This document shows, in pieces, positions 9,441-20,146 of a stretch of DNA of 64,000 bases. This DNA is from Novilysobacter_A longmucuonensis (GTDB lineage Bacteria > Pseudomonadota > Gammaproteobacteria > Xanthomonadales > Xanthomonadaceae), in contig NZ_JBJMAW010000001.1 in the NCBI RefSeq assembly GCF_046600735.1, positions 398,899 through 462,898 on the forward strand. Direction: 5' to 3'. Positions within the stretch are counted from its first letter, which is position 1; each line of letters starts with the position of its first letter. Below the pieces are notes generated by a model. It worked only from the letters and a program-made list of their open reading frames with translations, was not told the origin of the DNA and made no database searches. Both the position numbers and the translations under genes were made by a program.

Positions 9441-9547
9441 GTAGGGCGGGTTTCAACCCGCCGCCACATCACCAGGAACAGCGATGGCGGGTTGAAACCC
9501 GCCCTACCCGTTCTTCCGATTCCCTATTCCCCATTCCCGATTCCCGG
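9441..9547. repeat. REP pair and degenerate heptads between groES and groEL
   Basis: GTAGGGCGGGTTTCAACCCGCC at the left and its inverted copy ending CCCTAC at 9507 form a bipartite palindrome (family E). It is followed at 9515-9547 by degenerate 7-bp units around ATTCCCG, ending next to the groEL Shine-Dalgarno GGAG (9546-9549). Confidence 0.88.
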
Positions 9548-9556
9548 AGTTAAAAA

Positions 9557-11209
<1,653 letters not shown>

Positions 11210-11271
11210 TCCAGCGCCCCGGCCGAGCGCGTCGCGACACCGCGACGCGCTGGTTAGCCCGGCAACACCAG

Positions 11272-11302
11272 GAACCCCGCCCCCGAGGCGGGGTTCTTTT
11301 TT
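11272..11302 (+). terminator. Rho-independent terminator of groESL
   Basis: GAACCCCGCC (11272-11281) pairs with GGCGGGGTTC (11287-11296), followed by a T run to 11302. A second perfect hairpin just upstream (about 11226-11251, AGCGCGTCGCG and its complement) may assist. Confidence 0.92.
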
Positions 11303-11399
11303 GCCTGGTCCTTATCTTCGCGTTCTCGTGGGACGGTGTGACCACCACTGGCAAGAAGAAGGCTTTCTTGGTGCCCGACGGCGATTACGTGGTGAAGCG

Positions 11400-11545
11400 C
11401 AGAGACGGTCTTTTCCAAACTGCCGGGTTCTTTTTTGCGCTGCAGCGTGCATTGTTGATCACACCTCCCTCACGATCGGGCTGCATCCCGACGTGGGGGA
11501 GGGAGCAGGCCCGCTACCGGTTCGACCGGGGCGGGCTTTTTGTTT
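11400..11545 (+). ncRNA. Candidate structured small RNA downstream of groEL
   Basis: A 39-base hairpin at 11464-11502 has 16 possible pairs with one bulge and a CTGCAT loop. A terminator hairpin (GCCCGC 11509-11514, GCGGGC 11531-11536, five Ts) follows at once. A weaker fold lies near 11400-11430. No convincing protein frame accounts for it. The 5' end is a guess because no clear promoter was found. Confidence 0.4.
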
Positions 11546-11636
11546 GGCCCGGTCCTGGCTCGCAAATCAGCGGTGCCGGTGCCGGTGCAGGAGCGCCTTG
11601 TCTGGCCTGCGGGGAGACGCGCCGCGGCTTGCATCG

Positions 11637-11700
11637 CGCCCATGGGGTGCTCCTACAAAAACAGCGGCGCCAATGTAGGAGCGGGCCACGCCCGCGAGCG
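11637..11700. repeat. Mixed GTAG REP units (families B and C)
   Basis: An inverted family B half (GCGCCCATGGGGTGCTCCTAC) is followed by a family C half, GTAGGAGCGGGCCACGCCCG, from 11675. They lie in the gene-free stretch 11546-11886; the rest of that stretch shows nothing I recognise apart from the region upstream of the S8 protease. Confidence 0.8.
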
Positions 11701-11886
11701 GCGACTCGCGAGCCATGTCGCTGCCGTGCCGCCCCGGTTCCGCGCGGCGAACGCGGGCCGCCACATGCCCTTGATGCCACGCAACAGGTTTCGTGATCCC
11801 CATCACGGTTAGACTCGGCCGGCCGGTTTCAGCGTTCAGCTGGGATTTGGCAACTGGATCTTTTCGTTTTTTCAAGGGAGCTACAC

Positions 11887-13248
11887 ATGAACTTGTCTGT
11901 ACGGGCCATCGCATTGGCCCTGGGTACCGTGGGTTTTGCCGCATCCGTCCACGCCGAGACCTTTGTCGTCGCGGCCAACGGCAATGCCTTCGACCAGCAG
12001 CTCGCACAACGCATCGAAGCGGCCGGCGGCACCATCACCGCGCGTCTGCCGCAGATCGGCGTGGCGATCGTGGAATCGGAATACGCCGGGTTTGCCGATC
12101 GCGCTGCGCGGGTGAAGGGCGTGCATTCGGCGGTGGCCGACTACGTGTTGCAGTTCGAGCAGCCGCAGGGCAGCGAGCCGATCGCGGCCGATGCCTTCGG
12201 CAATCCGCCGGCATCGGGCGAGGACGACTTTTTCTTCGACCTGCAGTGGGGCCATGCCGCAATCGACGCGGCCGGCGCGTGGAATGCCGGTTATCGCGGC
12301 GAAGGTGCGATCGTGGCGGTGCTGGACTCGGGCCTGTACTGCGACCACGTCGACATCGCGCCGAACCTGATCGGCGGCGCATCGTTCGTGCCGAGCGAGC
12401 CGGACTTCTGCAACACCAGCGGCAGCAGCCATGGCACCCACGTGGCCGGTACGATCCTGGCCGCCGACAATGGCATCGGCACGATTGGTGTCGCGCCGGA
12501 AGCCAGGCTGCTCGCGGTCAAGGTACTGAGCGCGGCCAACGGCAGCGGCAGCTTCGCCGGGATCATCCAGGGCATCGTTTTCGCCGCCGAGCAGGGCGCC
12601 GACGTGATCAACATGAGCCTGGGCGTGGCCGGTGGGCTGCCGACCAGCGGCCCCGGCGCCAACCAGGTCGCGGCCCTGATCAACACCACCGCGCGCGCCA
12701 CGCGCTACGCCGCCAGCCGCAACGCACTGGTGGTGGCTTCGGCCGGCAACGACGCGCGCGATCTGGACCACGACAAGAGCGTGCGTGCATTCCCGGCGCA
12801 ACTGCCGGGCGTGCTGGCGATCTCGGCCACCGCGCCGACCGGCTGGGCGCTGGCGCCGTTCGACATCGACCTGGACGGCCGCGCGAGCTACAGCAACTAC
12901 GGCCAATCGGCGATCGACTTCGCCGCGCCGGGCGGCGACTTCGTCTATCCCGGCAACGAAGGCTGCCAGATCGGCTTCGTGGGTCAGGCGTGCTGGGTGT
13001 TCGACATGGTGTTCAGCACCACCTTCACCTCCGGCGGCAGCTCGTTCTACAGCTGGAACGCGGGCACCAGCATGGCCGCCCCGCATGCCTCGGGCGTGGC
13101 TGCGCTGATCATCGGCAAGCACGGCGGTGACATGAAGCCGGCCGCGGTGACGCGCATCCTGCGCGCCTCCGCCGATGACCTGGGCAAGCCCGGCAACGAC
13201 GACACCTTCGGTGGCGGCCGGGTCAACGCGGCGCGCGCGGTCCGGTAA
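11887..13248 (+). CDS. Secreted subtilisin-like serine protease (peptidase S8)
   Basis: 453 residues. A signal peptide (cleavage near SVHA/ET, about residue 23) is followed by an inhibitor-I9-like propeptide to about residue 105. The S8 catalytic domain then has all three catalytic residues: Asp in VAVLDSGL (D147), His in SSHGTHVAG (H182) and Ser in AGTSMAAPHASG (S395). The family is exported and degrades external protein; lysobacters and xanthomonads encode many. It lacks the PPC C-terminal domain of some relatives. It is a single gene with its own terminator. Substrate is unknown. Confidence 0.93.
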   Translation: MNLSVRAIALALGTVGFAASVHAETFVVAANGNAFDQQLAQRIEAAGGTITARLPQIGVAIVESEYAGFADRAARVKGVHSAVADYVLQFEQPQGSEPIAADAFGNPPASGEDDFFFDLQWGHAAIDAAGAWNAGYRGEGAIVAVLDSGLYCDHVDIAPNLIGGASFVPSEPDFCNTSGSSHGTHVAGTILAADNGIGTIGVAPEARLLAVKVLSAANGSGSFAGIIQGIVFAAEQGADVINMSLGVAGGLPTSGPGANQVAALINTTARATRYAASRNALVVASAGNDARDLDHDKSVRAFPAQLPGVLAISATAPTGWALAPFDIDLDGRASYSNYGQSAIDFAAPGGDFVYPGNEGCQIGFVGQACWVFDMVFSTTFTSGGSSFYSWNAGTSMAAPHASGVAALIIGKHGGDMKPAAVTRILRASADDLGKPGNDDTFGGGRVNAARAVR

Positions 13249-13269
13249 CCGCATCACCGCAACACCAGA

Positions 13270-13301
13270 AGGCGCTCGTCGGCAACGGCGGGCGCCTTTT
13301 T
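13270..13301 (+). terminator. Rho-independent terminator of the S8 protease gene
   Basis: AGGCGC (13270-13275) pairs with GCGCCT (13292-13297), with further pairing of GTCG and CGGC inside, followed by five Ts. Confidence 0.8.
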
Positions 13302-13349
13302 GATGGTCGGCAGCTCGGGCGGCATGCCGACGCGTGCCATCATCGAGGC

Positions 13350-16214
13350 ATGCCGATTGCGCTCACCGACACCGATTCCGATGCCCTCCGCGCACTGGCC
13401 GAGCGCGCGCTGACGCGGCTGCGCGCGGCGTCGCCGGAGGTGGCCGAGCAGTTGAGCGATCCCGATGGCGAGGCCGTGCAGCGCTGCCGCCAGGTCGCCA
13501 TCGCCAGCGACTTCGCCATCGACACCCTGGTGCGCCAGCCCGATCGGCTGGTGGCGCTGCTGGTCGACCCCGATGCCGGCCCGGCGCCGCCGCCGGTGCT
13601 GGACATCGACGCGCGCGAGCAGTGGCCGGCATTGCTGCGGCGCTACCGCGCGGCCGAGTCGGCGCGGCTGGTGTGGCGCGACGTGCTCGGCCTGGATGAC
13701 GTCGATACGACCCTGGCCGGCAGCACCGCGCTGGCCGAGCGCTGCCTGGAGCTGGGCCTGGCAGCGCTGGAAACCGACATGGCGCAGCGGCACGGCGTCG
13801 TCCGCGATGGCGCTGGCGGCGCGCAGCGGCTGGTGGTGTTCGGCCTGGGCAAGCTCGGCGGTGCCGAGCTGAATTTCAGTTCCGATGTCGACCTGGTTTA
13901 CGCCTACCCATCCGCCGACGACGCGGGCGAGGGCCAAGCGCCGCGCAGCAGCGACGGTGCCCGCCCGCTGGATGCCGAAGCCTGGTTCGCCAAACTCGGC
14001 CAGCAGCTCACCCGGCTGCTCGACGAGGTCACCGCCGATGGCTTTTGCCACCGGGTCGACCTGCGGCTGCGGCCCTACGGCAACGCCGGCCGCCCGGCGT
14101 GGTCGTTCGCGGCGATGGAGCAGTACTTCCAGCGCGAGGGCCGGGACTGGGAGCGCTATGCGTGGCAGAAGGCGCGCCCGGTCGCGGGCGACCTCAAAGC
14201 CGGCGAGCGCTTCCTGAAAACCCTGCGGCCGTTCGTGTACCGCCGCTACCTCGACTACGGCGCGCTCGACGGCCTGCGTGCGATGAAGGCCGCGATCACC
14301 GCCGAGGTCGCGCGCACCGAGCGGGCCGACGACATCAAGCGCGGCCCGGGGGGCATCCGAGAGATCGAGTTTCTGGCGCAGGCGCTGCAGCTGATCCGCG
14401 GTGGCCGCGAACCCGAGCTGCGCAGCCGGCAACTGCGCGCATCGCTCGCCGCGCTGGTCGAGGCCAACCAGATGACGCCCGAAGCCGGTGCGGCGCTGAC
14501 CGGCGCCTACCGTTTCCTGCGCCGGCTCGAGAACCGCCTGCAGATGCTGCGCGATGCGCAGAGCCACTCGTTGCCCGAAGACGGCCAGGACCGCGCACGG
14601 ATCGCCCGTGGCTTGGGCTTCGAGGCCTGGGCCGCGCTGCGCGAGGCGCTGGATGCGCAGCGCACCCTGGTCAGCGAGGAGTTCGCCGCGCTGCTGGCGC
14701 CGCGTCGGCGCAACGCCGCGCCCGGCGCGCTGGCGAGCTACTGGCTGGCGTTGCCCGATGCGGGCGATGCCTCGGTGTTGACCCGGGCCGGATTCGAGCC
14801 GGCCGGCAACGCCGATGCGATCCTGCGCGACTTCGCCCGCAGTCCCGGCGTGGCCGGGCTGTCCGACAGCACCCGCGCCCGCCTCGACCGGGTACTGCCG
14901 GCGCTGCTGCATGGCGCGGCGTCCTCGTCGGAACCGATGCTGGCCTTGCGCCGGTTGCTGGCGATGCTGCACAACATCCTGCGCCGCAGCGCCTACCTGG
15001 CCTTGCTCGACGAGCAGCCCGCGGCCCTGGCGCGACTGGTCGAGGTGGTCACCCACAGCGCGCTGCTGGCCGAGCGGCTGGCGTCCCATCCGCTGCTGCT
15101 GGATGAACTGCTAGACGTGCGCATCTCCGGGCCCTTGCCGGACCGCGCCGAGTTGCTCGCCGCCTGCGCGGCGGTCGCCGGCGACGACGACATCGAAGCG
15201 ACCTTGCAGGCCCTCAACGAGGTGCGCCAGGCCCTGGGCTTCCGCGTCGCGATGGCACTGCGTGACGGGCGCCAGTCCGCCACCGACAGCGCCCAGCAGC
15301 TGGCATGGCTGGCCGATGGCGTGGTCAGGCGGGTGGTGCTGCTGGCCGAACACGAAGTCGCGCGCACGCACGGGCGCATCGCGCAGGCGCGGTTCGCGGT
15401 GCTGGGTTACGGCAGCCTCGGCGGCGAGGAACTGGGCTTCGGCTCCGACCTGGACCTGGTGTTTCTGTACGACGCCGCGCCGGAGGCACAATCCGACGGT
15501 GACCGCCCGATCGACGCCTCGCGCTGGTTCGCGCGGGTGGCGCAGAAAGTGGTCGCGCTGCTCGGCACGGTCACCGCCGCCGGCCGGTTGTTCGACGTCG
15601 ACGTGCGGCTGCGCCCCGACGGTGCCAAGGGCCTCCTGGTGTCCACGCTGTCGAGCTTCGCCGACTACCAGCGCACGCGTGCCTGGACCTGGGAGCACCA
15701 GGCGCTGGTGCGCGCACGCTGCGTCAGCGGCGATGCGCATCTCTGCGCCGACTTCGAGCGGGTACGCGCGCAAACGCTGGCCCGCGCCCGGCAGCGGCAA
15801 CAGGTGCATGCCGACGTGGCCCGGATGCGCGGCCGCATGCGGGCCGAGCTCGACCGCGGCGACGCGGCGGCGTTCGACCTGAAGCAGGGCGAGGGCGGGC
15901 TGGTCGACCTGGAGTTCCTGCTGCAGGCGCTGGTGTTGCGCGAGGGCCACGTGCACCCGGTGCTGCTGGGTCCGCGCAACACGCCGGCTTTGATCCAGGC
16001 GATGCGCGAGGCTGGGCTGCTGGACGCGGCCAGTGCCGCAGGCCTGCTCGCAGCGCACGCATTGCTGCTGGCGCGGGGGCTGGACTGCACGCTGGACCGG
16101 CGCTCGCGCCGGACTGCAATGGACGAGGAAGTCGAAGCCGCCCGGGCGGCGATCCGTTCCGCGACGCAGGCGCAGGGCCTGGACTTCACCGCACCCCGCG
16201 GCGAGGGCCTGTAG
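13350..16214 (+). CDS. glnE: Bifunctional glutamine synthetase adenylyltransferase/deadenylase
   Basis: 954 residues, full length. Two nucleotidyltransferase domains are visible. The N-terminal deadenylylase has GLGKLGGAELNFSSDVDLVY with D179/D181. The C-terminal adenylylase has GYGSLGGEELGFGSDLDLVF with D700/D702. GlnE adds AMP to, or removes it from, glutamine synthetase in response to PII and glutamine, tuning nitrogen assimilation. The TAG stop (16212-16214) lies inside the GTAG head of a REP element, so the last residues may have been reshaped by its insertion. The assigned ATG has only a closely spaced GAGG; a nearby alternative start is possible. Confidence 0.96.
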   Translation: MPIALTDTDSDALRALAERALTRLRAASPEVAEQLSDPDGEAVQRCRQVAIASDFAIDTLVRQPDRLVALLVDPDAGPAPPPVLDIDAREQWPALLRRYRAAESARLVWRDVLGLDDVDTTLAGSTALAERCLELGLAALETDMAQRHGVVRDGAGGAQRLVVFGLGKLGGAELNFSSDVDLVYAYPSADDAGEGQAPRSSDGARPLDAEAWFAKLGQQLTRLLDEVTADGFCHRVDLRLRPYGNAGRPAWSFAAMEQYFQREGRDWERYAWQKARPVAGDLKAGERFLKTLRPFVYRRYLDYGALDGLRAMKAAITAEVARTERADDIKRGPGGIREIEFLAQALQLIRGGREPELRSRQLRASLAALVEANQMTPEAGAALTGAYRFLRRLENRLQMLRDAQSHSLPEDGQDRARIARGLGFEAWAALREALDAQRTLVSEEFAALLAPRRRNAAPGALASYWLALPDAGDASVLTRAGFEPAGNADAILRDFARSPGVAGLSDSTRARLDRVLPALLHGAASSSEPMLALRRLLAMLHNILRRSAYLALLDEQPAALARLVEVVTHSALLAERLASHPLLLDELLDVRISGPLPDRAELLAACAAVAGDDDIEATLQALNEVRQALGFRVAMALRDGRQSATDSAQQLAWLADGVVRRVVLLAEHEVARTHGRIAQARFAVLGYGSLGGEELGFGSDLDLVFLYDAAPEAQSDGDRPIDASRWFARVAQKVVALLGTVTAAGRLFDVDVRLRPDGAKGLLVSTLSSFADYQRTRAWTWEHQALVRARCVSGDAHLCADFERVRAQTLARARQRQQVHADVARMRGRMRAELDRGDAAAFDLKQGEGGLVDLEFLLQALVLREGHVHPVLLGPRNTPALIQAMREAGLLDAASAAGLLAAHALLLARGLDCTLDRRSRRTAMDEEVEAARAAIRSATQAQGLDFTAPRGEGL

Positions 16215-16577
16215 GAGCGCCCCATGGGCGCGAAGTCTTCGTGCAGGTGCTGCGGAGGGTGGTGCCCCATCGCGCCCATGGGGCGCTCCTACAGAAGCTG
16301 CGCCACCGACGTGTCCGTAGAGCCGAGCTTGCTCGGCTGCCTTAGCACCTTGCCAGCAGCAGCGGAGCAAGCTCCGCTCTACAGCACCTGCCGGCTGTTT
16401 GTAGGAGCGCCCATGGGCGCGAGCTCTTCGTGCAGGCGCTGTGGAAGGTGGTGCCCCGGTCGCGGGCATGGCCCGCTCCTACACCAGCTGCGCCACCGAC
16501 CTGTCCGTAGAGCCGAGCTTGCTCGGCTGCTTCCACGCGCGTGGCCGAAGCAGCAGCGGCGCAAGCTTCGCTCTACA
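16211..16577. repeat. Cluster of four GTAG palindrome pairs between convergent genes
   Basis: In order: a family B pair (16211-16292), a family D pair (GTAGAGCCGAGCTTGCTCGG, 16317-16383), a mixed B/C pair (about 16402-16484) and a second family D pair (16505-16576). The block fills the whole gap between glnE and the ELM1-like gene. The stop codons of both genes are the TAG of its outermost GTAG ends. Confidence 0.9.
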
Positions 16578-17550
16578 GGTGCAGGCGCGCTTTGACCTCT
16601 TCGGCGATGCGCGCGGTCTCGCGCAGCGGCACCACCGGGTAGTCGGCCAGCACGCCGTCCAGCGGGCGCAGGCGGTCGCGGCTCAGCAGGCTCTCGAGAA
16701 AGCGCTTCGGCCGGCCGCGGACCCGCTCGATGCCGGCGGCGAATACCGGCGCGTCGGTCGCGCAGGCCTCCGACAGCATGTTGACCGAGTCGGCGGTGCA
16801 GACGATCCGGTCGGCCCAGCCGAGCAGCCCGGGGTAGGGGTTCTCGCCGCCCTCGCTGCCGGTCCAGACCACGCCCGGAATGCCGATGAAGCGCTCGCGC
16901 AGCCGCGCCTTGACCGCTTCGGGCGTGCGTCGCGAAGTGGTGGCCAGCACGCTGCCGCCTTCGCGCGCCACCGCCGCGCCGATCTGCGCGGCGATCTGGC
17001 CGAACAGCGCGGTGTCGAACGCCGCATGGGTGCTGGCACCGCCCAGCAACAGCGCGGTGCGTGGCTGCGGCAGCTTCGCGAGCGCCGCGAAATCGCGCCG
17101 CGCCGCTGCCAGCCAGAGGTCATCGACCGGGTGCAGGCTGCCCAGCAGGGTCAGCACGTTGGGGCCGCTGAGCGCGTCGTGCTCGGGCGCGATCACCAGG
17201 TCCCAATGGCGCGTCGACACGCGCGGATCGAGGATCTGCACGGCCTTGGCGCCACGCGCGCGCAATAGCCGCGTCGCCAGCGCGGCTTGCCGTCCGCAGC
17301 CGATCGCCAGCGCCGGTGGATCCGACAGGGCATCGGCGAATCCGTCGCCAAATGCATGCGCTGCGCCCGGCATCCGTCGCGGCGCCAGCCACCGCCAGGG
17401 TGCGCGTGGCTGCAGCGTTTGTGCATGCACGCTCATGCCACGCGACTGCAAGGCCAGCGCATCGGCCAGTGCCGTGGCCTGGCGCGAGTTGCCGGCATGG
17501 CCGTCGGTCACGGTCCAGGCAGCGAGGGTCGCGGTGCTGGGTCGTTGCAC
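16573..17550 (-). CDS. Mitochondrial-fission-ELM1-like family protein
   Basis: About 325 residues from a GTG at 17550; the start is uncertain, since the frame is open upstream but that part is antisense to the nitroreductase. The N-terminus has WTVTDGHAGNSRQATALADAL. The middle (GCGRQAALATRLLR, VIAPEHDALSGPN) and the C-terminal half (GIPGVVWTGSEGGENPYPGLLGWADRIVCTADSVNMLSEA) match the ELM1/DUF1022 family. These proteins resemble GT-B glycosyltransferases, and proteobacterial members are often encoded with LPS genes, so an envelope sugar role is plausible but unproven. The gene is convergent with glnE and ends in a repeat-borne TAG. Confidence 0.85.
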   Translation of the reverse strand: MQRPSTATLAAWTVTDGHAGNSRQATALADALALQSRGMSVHAQTLQPRAPWRWLAPRRMPGAAHAFGDGFADALSDPPALAIGCGRQAALATRLLRARGAKAVQILDPRVSTRHWDLVIAPEHDALSGPNVLTLLGSLHPVDDLWLAAARRDFAALAKLPQPRTALLLGGASTHAAFDTALFGQIAAQIGAAVAREGGSVLATTSRRTPEAVKARLRERFIGIPGVVWTGSEGGENPYPGLLGWADRIVCTADSVNMLSEACATDAPVFAAGIERVRGRPKRFLESLLSRDRLRPLDGVLADYPVVPLRETARIAEEVKARLHL

Positions 17551-17697
17551 GAGTGCGTGTAATCCGTTCCGGAGGTGTCGTCTGTTGCTTGACACCCGAG
17601 ACTCTACACTTCCCGGTGTCGGCTGCGCCCCTGTCAGCGCCGATTTGCGCGCATAGCGATGCTGTTTTTGCCACTTGTGTTGCCACTGGAGAATACG

Positions 17698-18288
17698 ATG
17701 TCCCGGACCCTGCCCGACGAGTCGCTCGACCGGATCTTCCGCACCGCCCGCACCCACAACGAGCTGGGCGGTGAAGTCAGCGAGGAGACCTTGCGCCAGC
17801 TCTACGACCTGGTGAAGTGGGGCCCGACCACCGCCAACACGACCCCGGCGCGCTTCGTGTTCGTGAAGTCGGAGCAGGGCAAGGCGAGGCTCGGCCCGGC
17901 GCTGGACGAGGGCAACTACGCCAAGACCATGGCGGCGCCGGTCACGGTGATCGTGGCGCACGATGTCGCGTTCTACCAGAAGCTGCCGTACCTGTTCCCC
18001 CACACCGATGCCAAGAGCTGGTTCGACGGCAAGTCCGAAGCCGAACTCACCCCGGTCGCCTTGCGCAACGGCAGCCTGCAGGGCGCCTACCTGATCCTGG
18101 CGGCGCGCGCGCTCGGGCTGGACACGGGGCCGATGTCGGGCTTCGACAACGCACGGGTCGACGCCGAGTTCTTCGGTGGCACCACGATCAGGTCGAACTT
18201 CCTGGTGAATCTCGGCCATGGCGACACCGACAAGCTGTTTCCGCGTTCGCCGCGACTGGCATTCGACGAAGCCGCGCGCATCGTCTGA
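17698..18288 (+). CDS. Nitroreductase-family protein, RutE/HadB type (malonic semialdehyde reductase)
   Basis: 196 residues, matching the RutE/HadB subgroup of FMN nitroreductases. Features include DLVKWGPTTANTTPARFVFV near the N-terminus, LRNGSLQGAYLILAARALGLDTGPMSGFD, and the C-terminal NLGHGD segment. RutE reduces malonic semialdehyde to 3-hydroxypropionate in pyrimidine breakdown, but no other rut gene is nearby, so the substrate is unassigned. A GGAG at 17688-17691 supports the ATG at 17698 over an upstream in-frame ATG. Confidence 0.88.
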   Translation: MSRTLPDESLDRIFRTARTHNELGGEVSEETLRQLYDLVKWGPTTANTTPARFVFVKSEQGKARLGPALDEGNYAKTMAAPVTVIVAHDVAFYQKLPYLFPHTDAKSWFDGKSEAELTPVALRNGSLQGAYLILAARALGLDTGPMSGFDNARVDAEFFGGTTIRSNFLVNLGHGDTDKLFPRSPRLAFDEAARIV

Positions 18289-18297
18289 AGCAACAAG

Positions 18298-18392
18298 CGT
18301 TGACGCGGATCTACGCGGATCAAAACGCGAATCAATCTTCAACGTAAAAGTGCCCTATCCGTGTCCCTCCGCGTTGATCCGCGTCCGAATGC
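18298..18392. repeat. Inverted element TTGACGCGGATC, copy 1
   Basis: The left end, starting TTGACGCGGATCTACGCGG, faces a right end containing CCGCGTTGATCCGCG. The same element recurs at 33583-33737 and 51391-51566. No coding potential is evident. Confidence 0.8.
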
Positions 18393-18422
18393 GGTTCGTT
18401 CTTTCCCACAACGGAGCTATCC

Positions 18423-19013
18423 ATGAAGCGTCTGCTGCTGCCTATCACCCTCGCGCTCGCCTTTGCCGGCAGCGCCGCCGCCGCGCCAATCACCTATACG
18501 ATCGATCCCAACCACACCGACGTGATCGCCAGCTGGAACCACCTCGGGTTCTCCAACCCCATCGCGCATTTTGGCGATGTCGAAGGCGCCATCACCCATG
18601 ATGCCGACAACGTCGGCCAGTCCTCGGTCGAGGTGACCATTCCGCTCAGCGGCCTGGAGTCGCATGTCGAGGCGTTCAACGAGCACCTGCGCAGCGGCGA
18701 CTTCTTCGACGCCGAAAAGTATCCGGAAATCACCTTCAAAAGCACCCGCATCGAGGCCGCCGGCGACGACAAGCTGCGCGTGTGGGGCGAACTGACTATC
18801 CGCGACACCACCCGCGAGGTGCTGCTCGACACCACCATCAACCAGATCGGCGAGCATCCGATGGCCAAGCGCCGCGCGGCCGGCTTCGATGCGGTCACCA
18901 CGATCAAGCGCAGCGACTTCGGGGTCGACATGTACGCGCCGAACGTCAGCGACGAGGTGACCATCCGCATCACCACCGAGGCGGTGGTGGCCGAGGCCGA
19001 AGACGCCGGCTAA
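18423..19013 (+). CDS. YceI-family periplasmic protein
   Basis: 196 residues. The signal peptide ends near GSAAAA/APITY (about 20-21). The rest is a YceI lipocalin-like beta-barrel: TYTIDPNHTDVIASWNHLGFS, a FDAEKYPEITFKST motif and a C-terminal RSDFGVDMYAP segment. Family members bind isoprenoid-type lipids in a hydrophobic pocket; the physiological role is uncertain and sometimes base- or stress-induced. It lies 10 bases upstream of the pirin gene, so the two are probably co-transcribed. Confidence 0.92.
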   Translation: MKRLLLPITLALAFAGSAAAAPITYTIDPNHTDVIASWNHLGFSNPIAHFGDVEGAITHDADNVGQSSVEVTIPLSGLESHVEAFNEHLRSGDFFDAEKYPEITFKSTRIEAAGDDKLRVWGELTIRDTTREVLLDTTINQIGEHPMAKRRAAGFDAVTTIKRSDFGVDMYAPNVSDEVTIRITTEAVVAEAEDAG

Positions 19014-19022
19014 GACGCGCCG

Positions 19023-19727
19023 ATGATCATCGAACGCCGCTCCGCCGACCGCGGCCACGTACGCGCCGGATGGCTCGAGAGCCGCCATACGTTTTCGTTC
19101 GGCAGCTACTACGACCCGGCCTGGATGGGCTTCGGGCCGTTGCGGGTGATCAACGAGGACCGGGTCGCGCCGGGTGCGGGTTTTCCGCCGCACCGCCACG
19201 CCAACATGGAGATCCTGAGCTATGTGCTCAGCGGCGCGCTGGCGCATCGCGACAGCAGCGGCGCTGGTGGCGGGGAGATCGGGCCGGGGCAGTTGCAATG
19301 GATGAGCGCCGGGCACGGGGTGGAACACAGCGAGTACAACGCCTCTGGGACCGAGCCGGTGCACTTCCTGCAGATATGGTTGCAGCCCGACCGGGTCAAT
19401 GCCGCGCCCGCGTACGCGCGGCGCGACGCGGGCGCAGGCGGAGACTGGCAATTGCTGGCTTCGCCCGACGGGGCGGACGGCAGCCTCGCGATTCGCCAGG
19501 ACGCGCGGTTGTATGCGCTCAGCCCGCCGGCGGGCGCGGAGGTGGCACGAGAGTTGTCCGGTGCGCGTCGTTACTGGCTGCACGTGGCCGCCGGAGCAGT
19601 CACGCTCTACGGGCGCGAGCTGCAGGCCGGCGACGCGCTTGGGTTCGTCGAGGAGACCGCCACGCTGCGGATCGAACGGAGCGGCAACACGCCGGCCGAC
19701 GTGCTGCTGTTCGAGCTGCCTGCCTAG
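19023..19727 (+). CDS. Pirin-family protein (YhhW-like)
   Basis: 234 residues with the bicupin pirin fold. The N-terminal cupin holds the metal ligands in PHRHANMEILSYVLSGALAH and, about 40 residues later, in GHGVEHSEYN. E. coli YhhW and human pirin are metal-binding and show quercetinase activity in vitro; the role in this organism is unknown. It directly follows the YceI gene. A family A REP pair lies about 30 bases after the stop. Confidence 0.92.
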   Translation: MIIERRSADRGHVRAGWLESRHTFSFGSYYDPAWMGFGPLRVINEDRVAPGAGFPPHRHANMEILSYVLSGALAHRDSSGAGGGEIGPGQLQWMSAGHGVEHSEYNASGTEPVHFLQIWLQPDRVNAAPAYARRDAGAGGDWQLLASPDGADGSLAIRQDARLYALSPPAGAEVARELSGARRYWLHVAAGAVTLYGRELQAGDALGFVEETATLRIERSGNTPADVLLFELPA

Positions 19728-19756
19728 GTACTTGCGCCGTTCTGGTCCCGTTCCCT

Positions 19757-19832
19757 GTAGGAGCGGCTTCAGCCGCGATCCGGAACCGATGCAAGCGGCC
19801 CATCGCCCGATCGCGGCTGAAGCCGCTCCTAC
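19757..19832. repeat. Family A REP pair
   Basis: A GTAGGAGCGGCTTCAGCCGC unit and its inverted copy ending CTAC lie around a spacer of about 30 bases, between pirin and the zinc-finger gene. Confidence 0.92.
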
Positions 19833-19927
19833 AGCACCCGGATGCGCCGCAGGGGCAGAACCGTCGCGGGCTTGGATACCACGTGGCTGCTAAACTGCGC
19901 GCCTCGCAACGCCCGTGCATCGCCGCC

Positions 19928-20146
19928 ATGATCGCAGCCTCCGACCACCCCACCCAGGCCAACGCCGAGCAGCGCTACACGGTGACGCGCGCCGACCTGC
20001 CGCTGAGTTGCCCGCTGCCGTCGATGGCGCTGTGGAATTCGCATCCACGCGTCTACCTGCCGATCGAAGCCGAGCGCGAGAGCCAATGCCCGTACTGCGG
20101 CGCGCACTTCGTGCTCGTCGATGACGCCCAGCCCGACGCAACCTAG
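19928..20146 (+). CDS. Small zinc-finger (CHCC-type) protein
   Basis: 72 residues. The C-terminal half has the zf-CHCC pattern: C in LSCPLPSMALWNSH, a His about 10 residues later, and CPYCGAHF. The domain is shared with a respiratory complex I accessory subunit (NDUFS6-like) and small bacterial proteins of unknown role. Its TAG stop overlaps the start of an inverted element (CTAG/GACGGG), so the C-terminus may have been set by that insertion. It is followed by the glycosyltransferase gene. Confidence 0.85.
   Translation: MIAASDHPTQANAEQRYTVTRADLPLSCPLPSMALWNSHPRVYLPIEAERESQCPYCGAHFVLVDDAQPDAT

Noticed and set aside
11338..11796. 152-residue frame after groEL
   Set aside because: It runs across two strong hairpins and REP units; no family recognised, so a structured RNA is a better explanation.
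13254..15089. 611-residue open frame opposite glnE
   Set aside because: Same reason: glnE has strong family motifs, and the opposite frame shows only Gln/Arg/Gly-rich sequence without a start signal.
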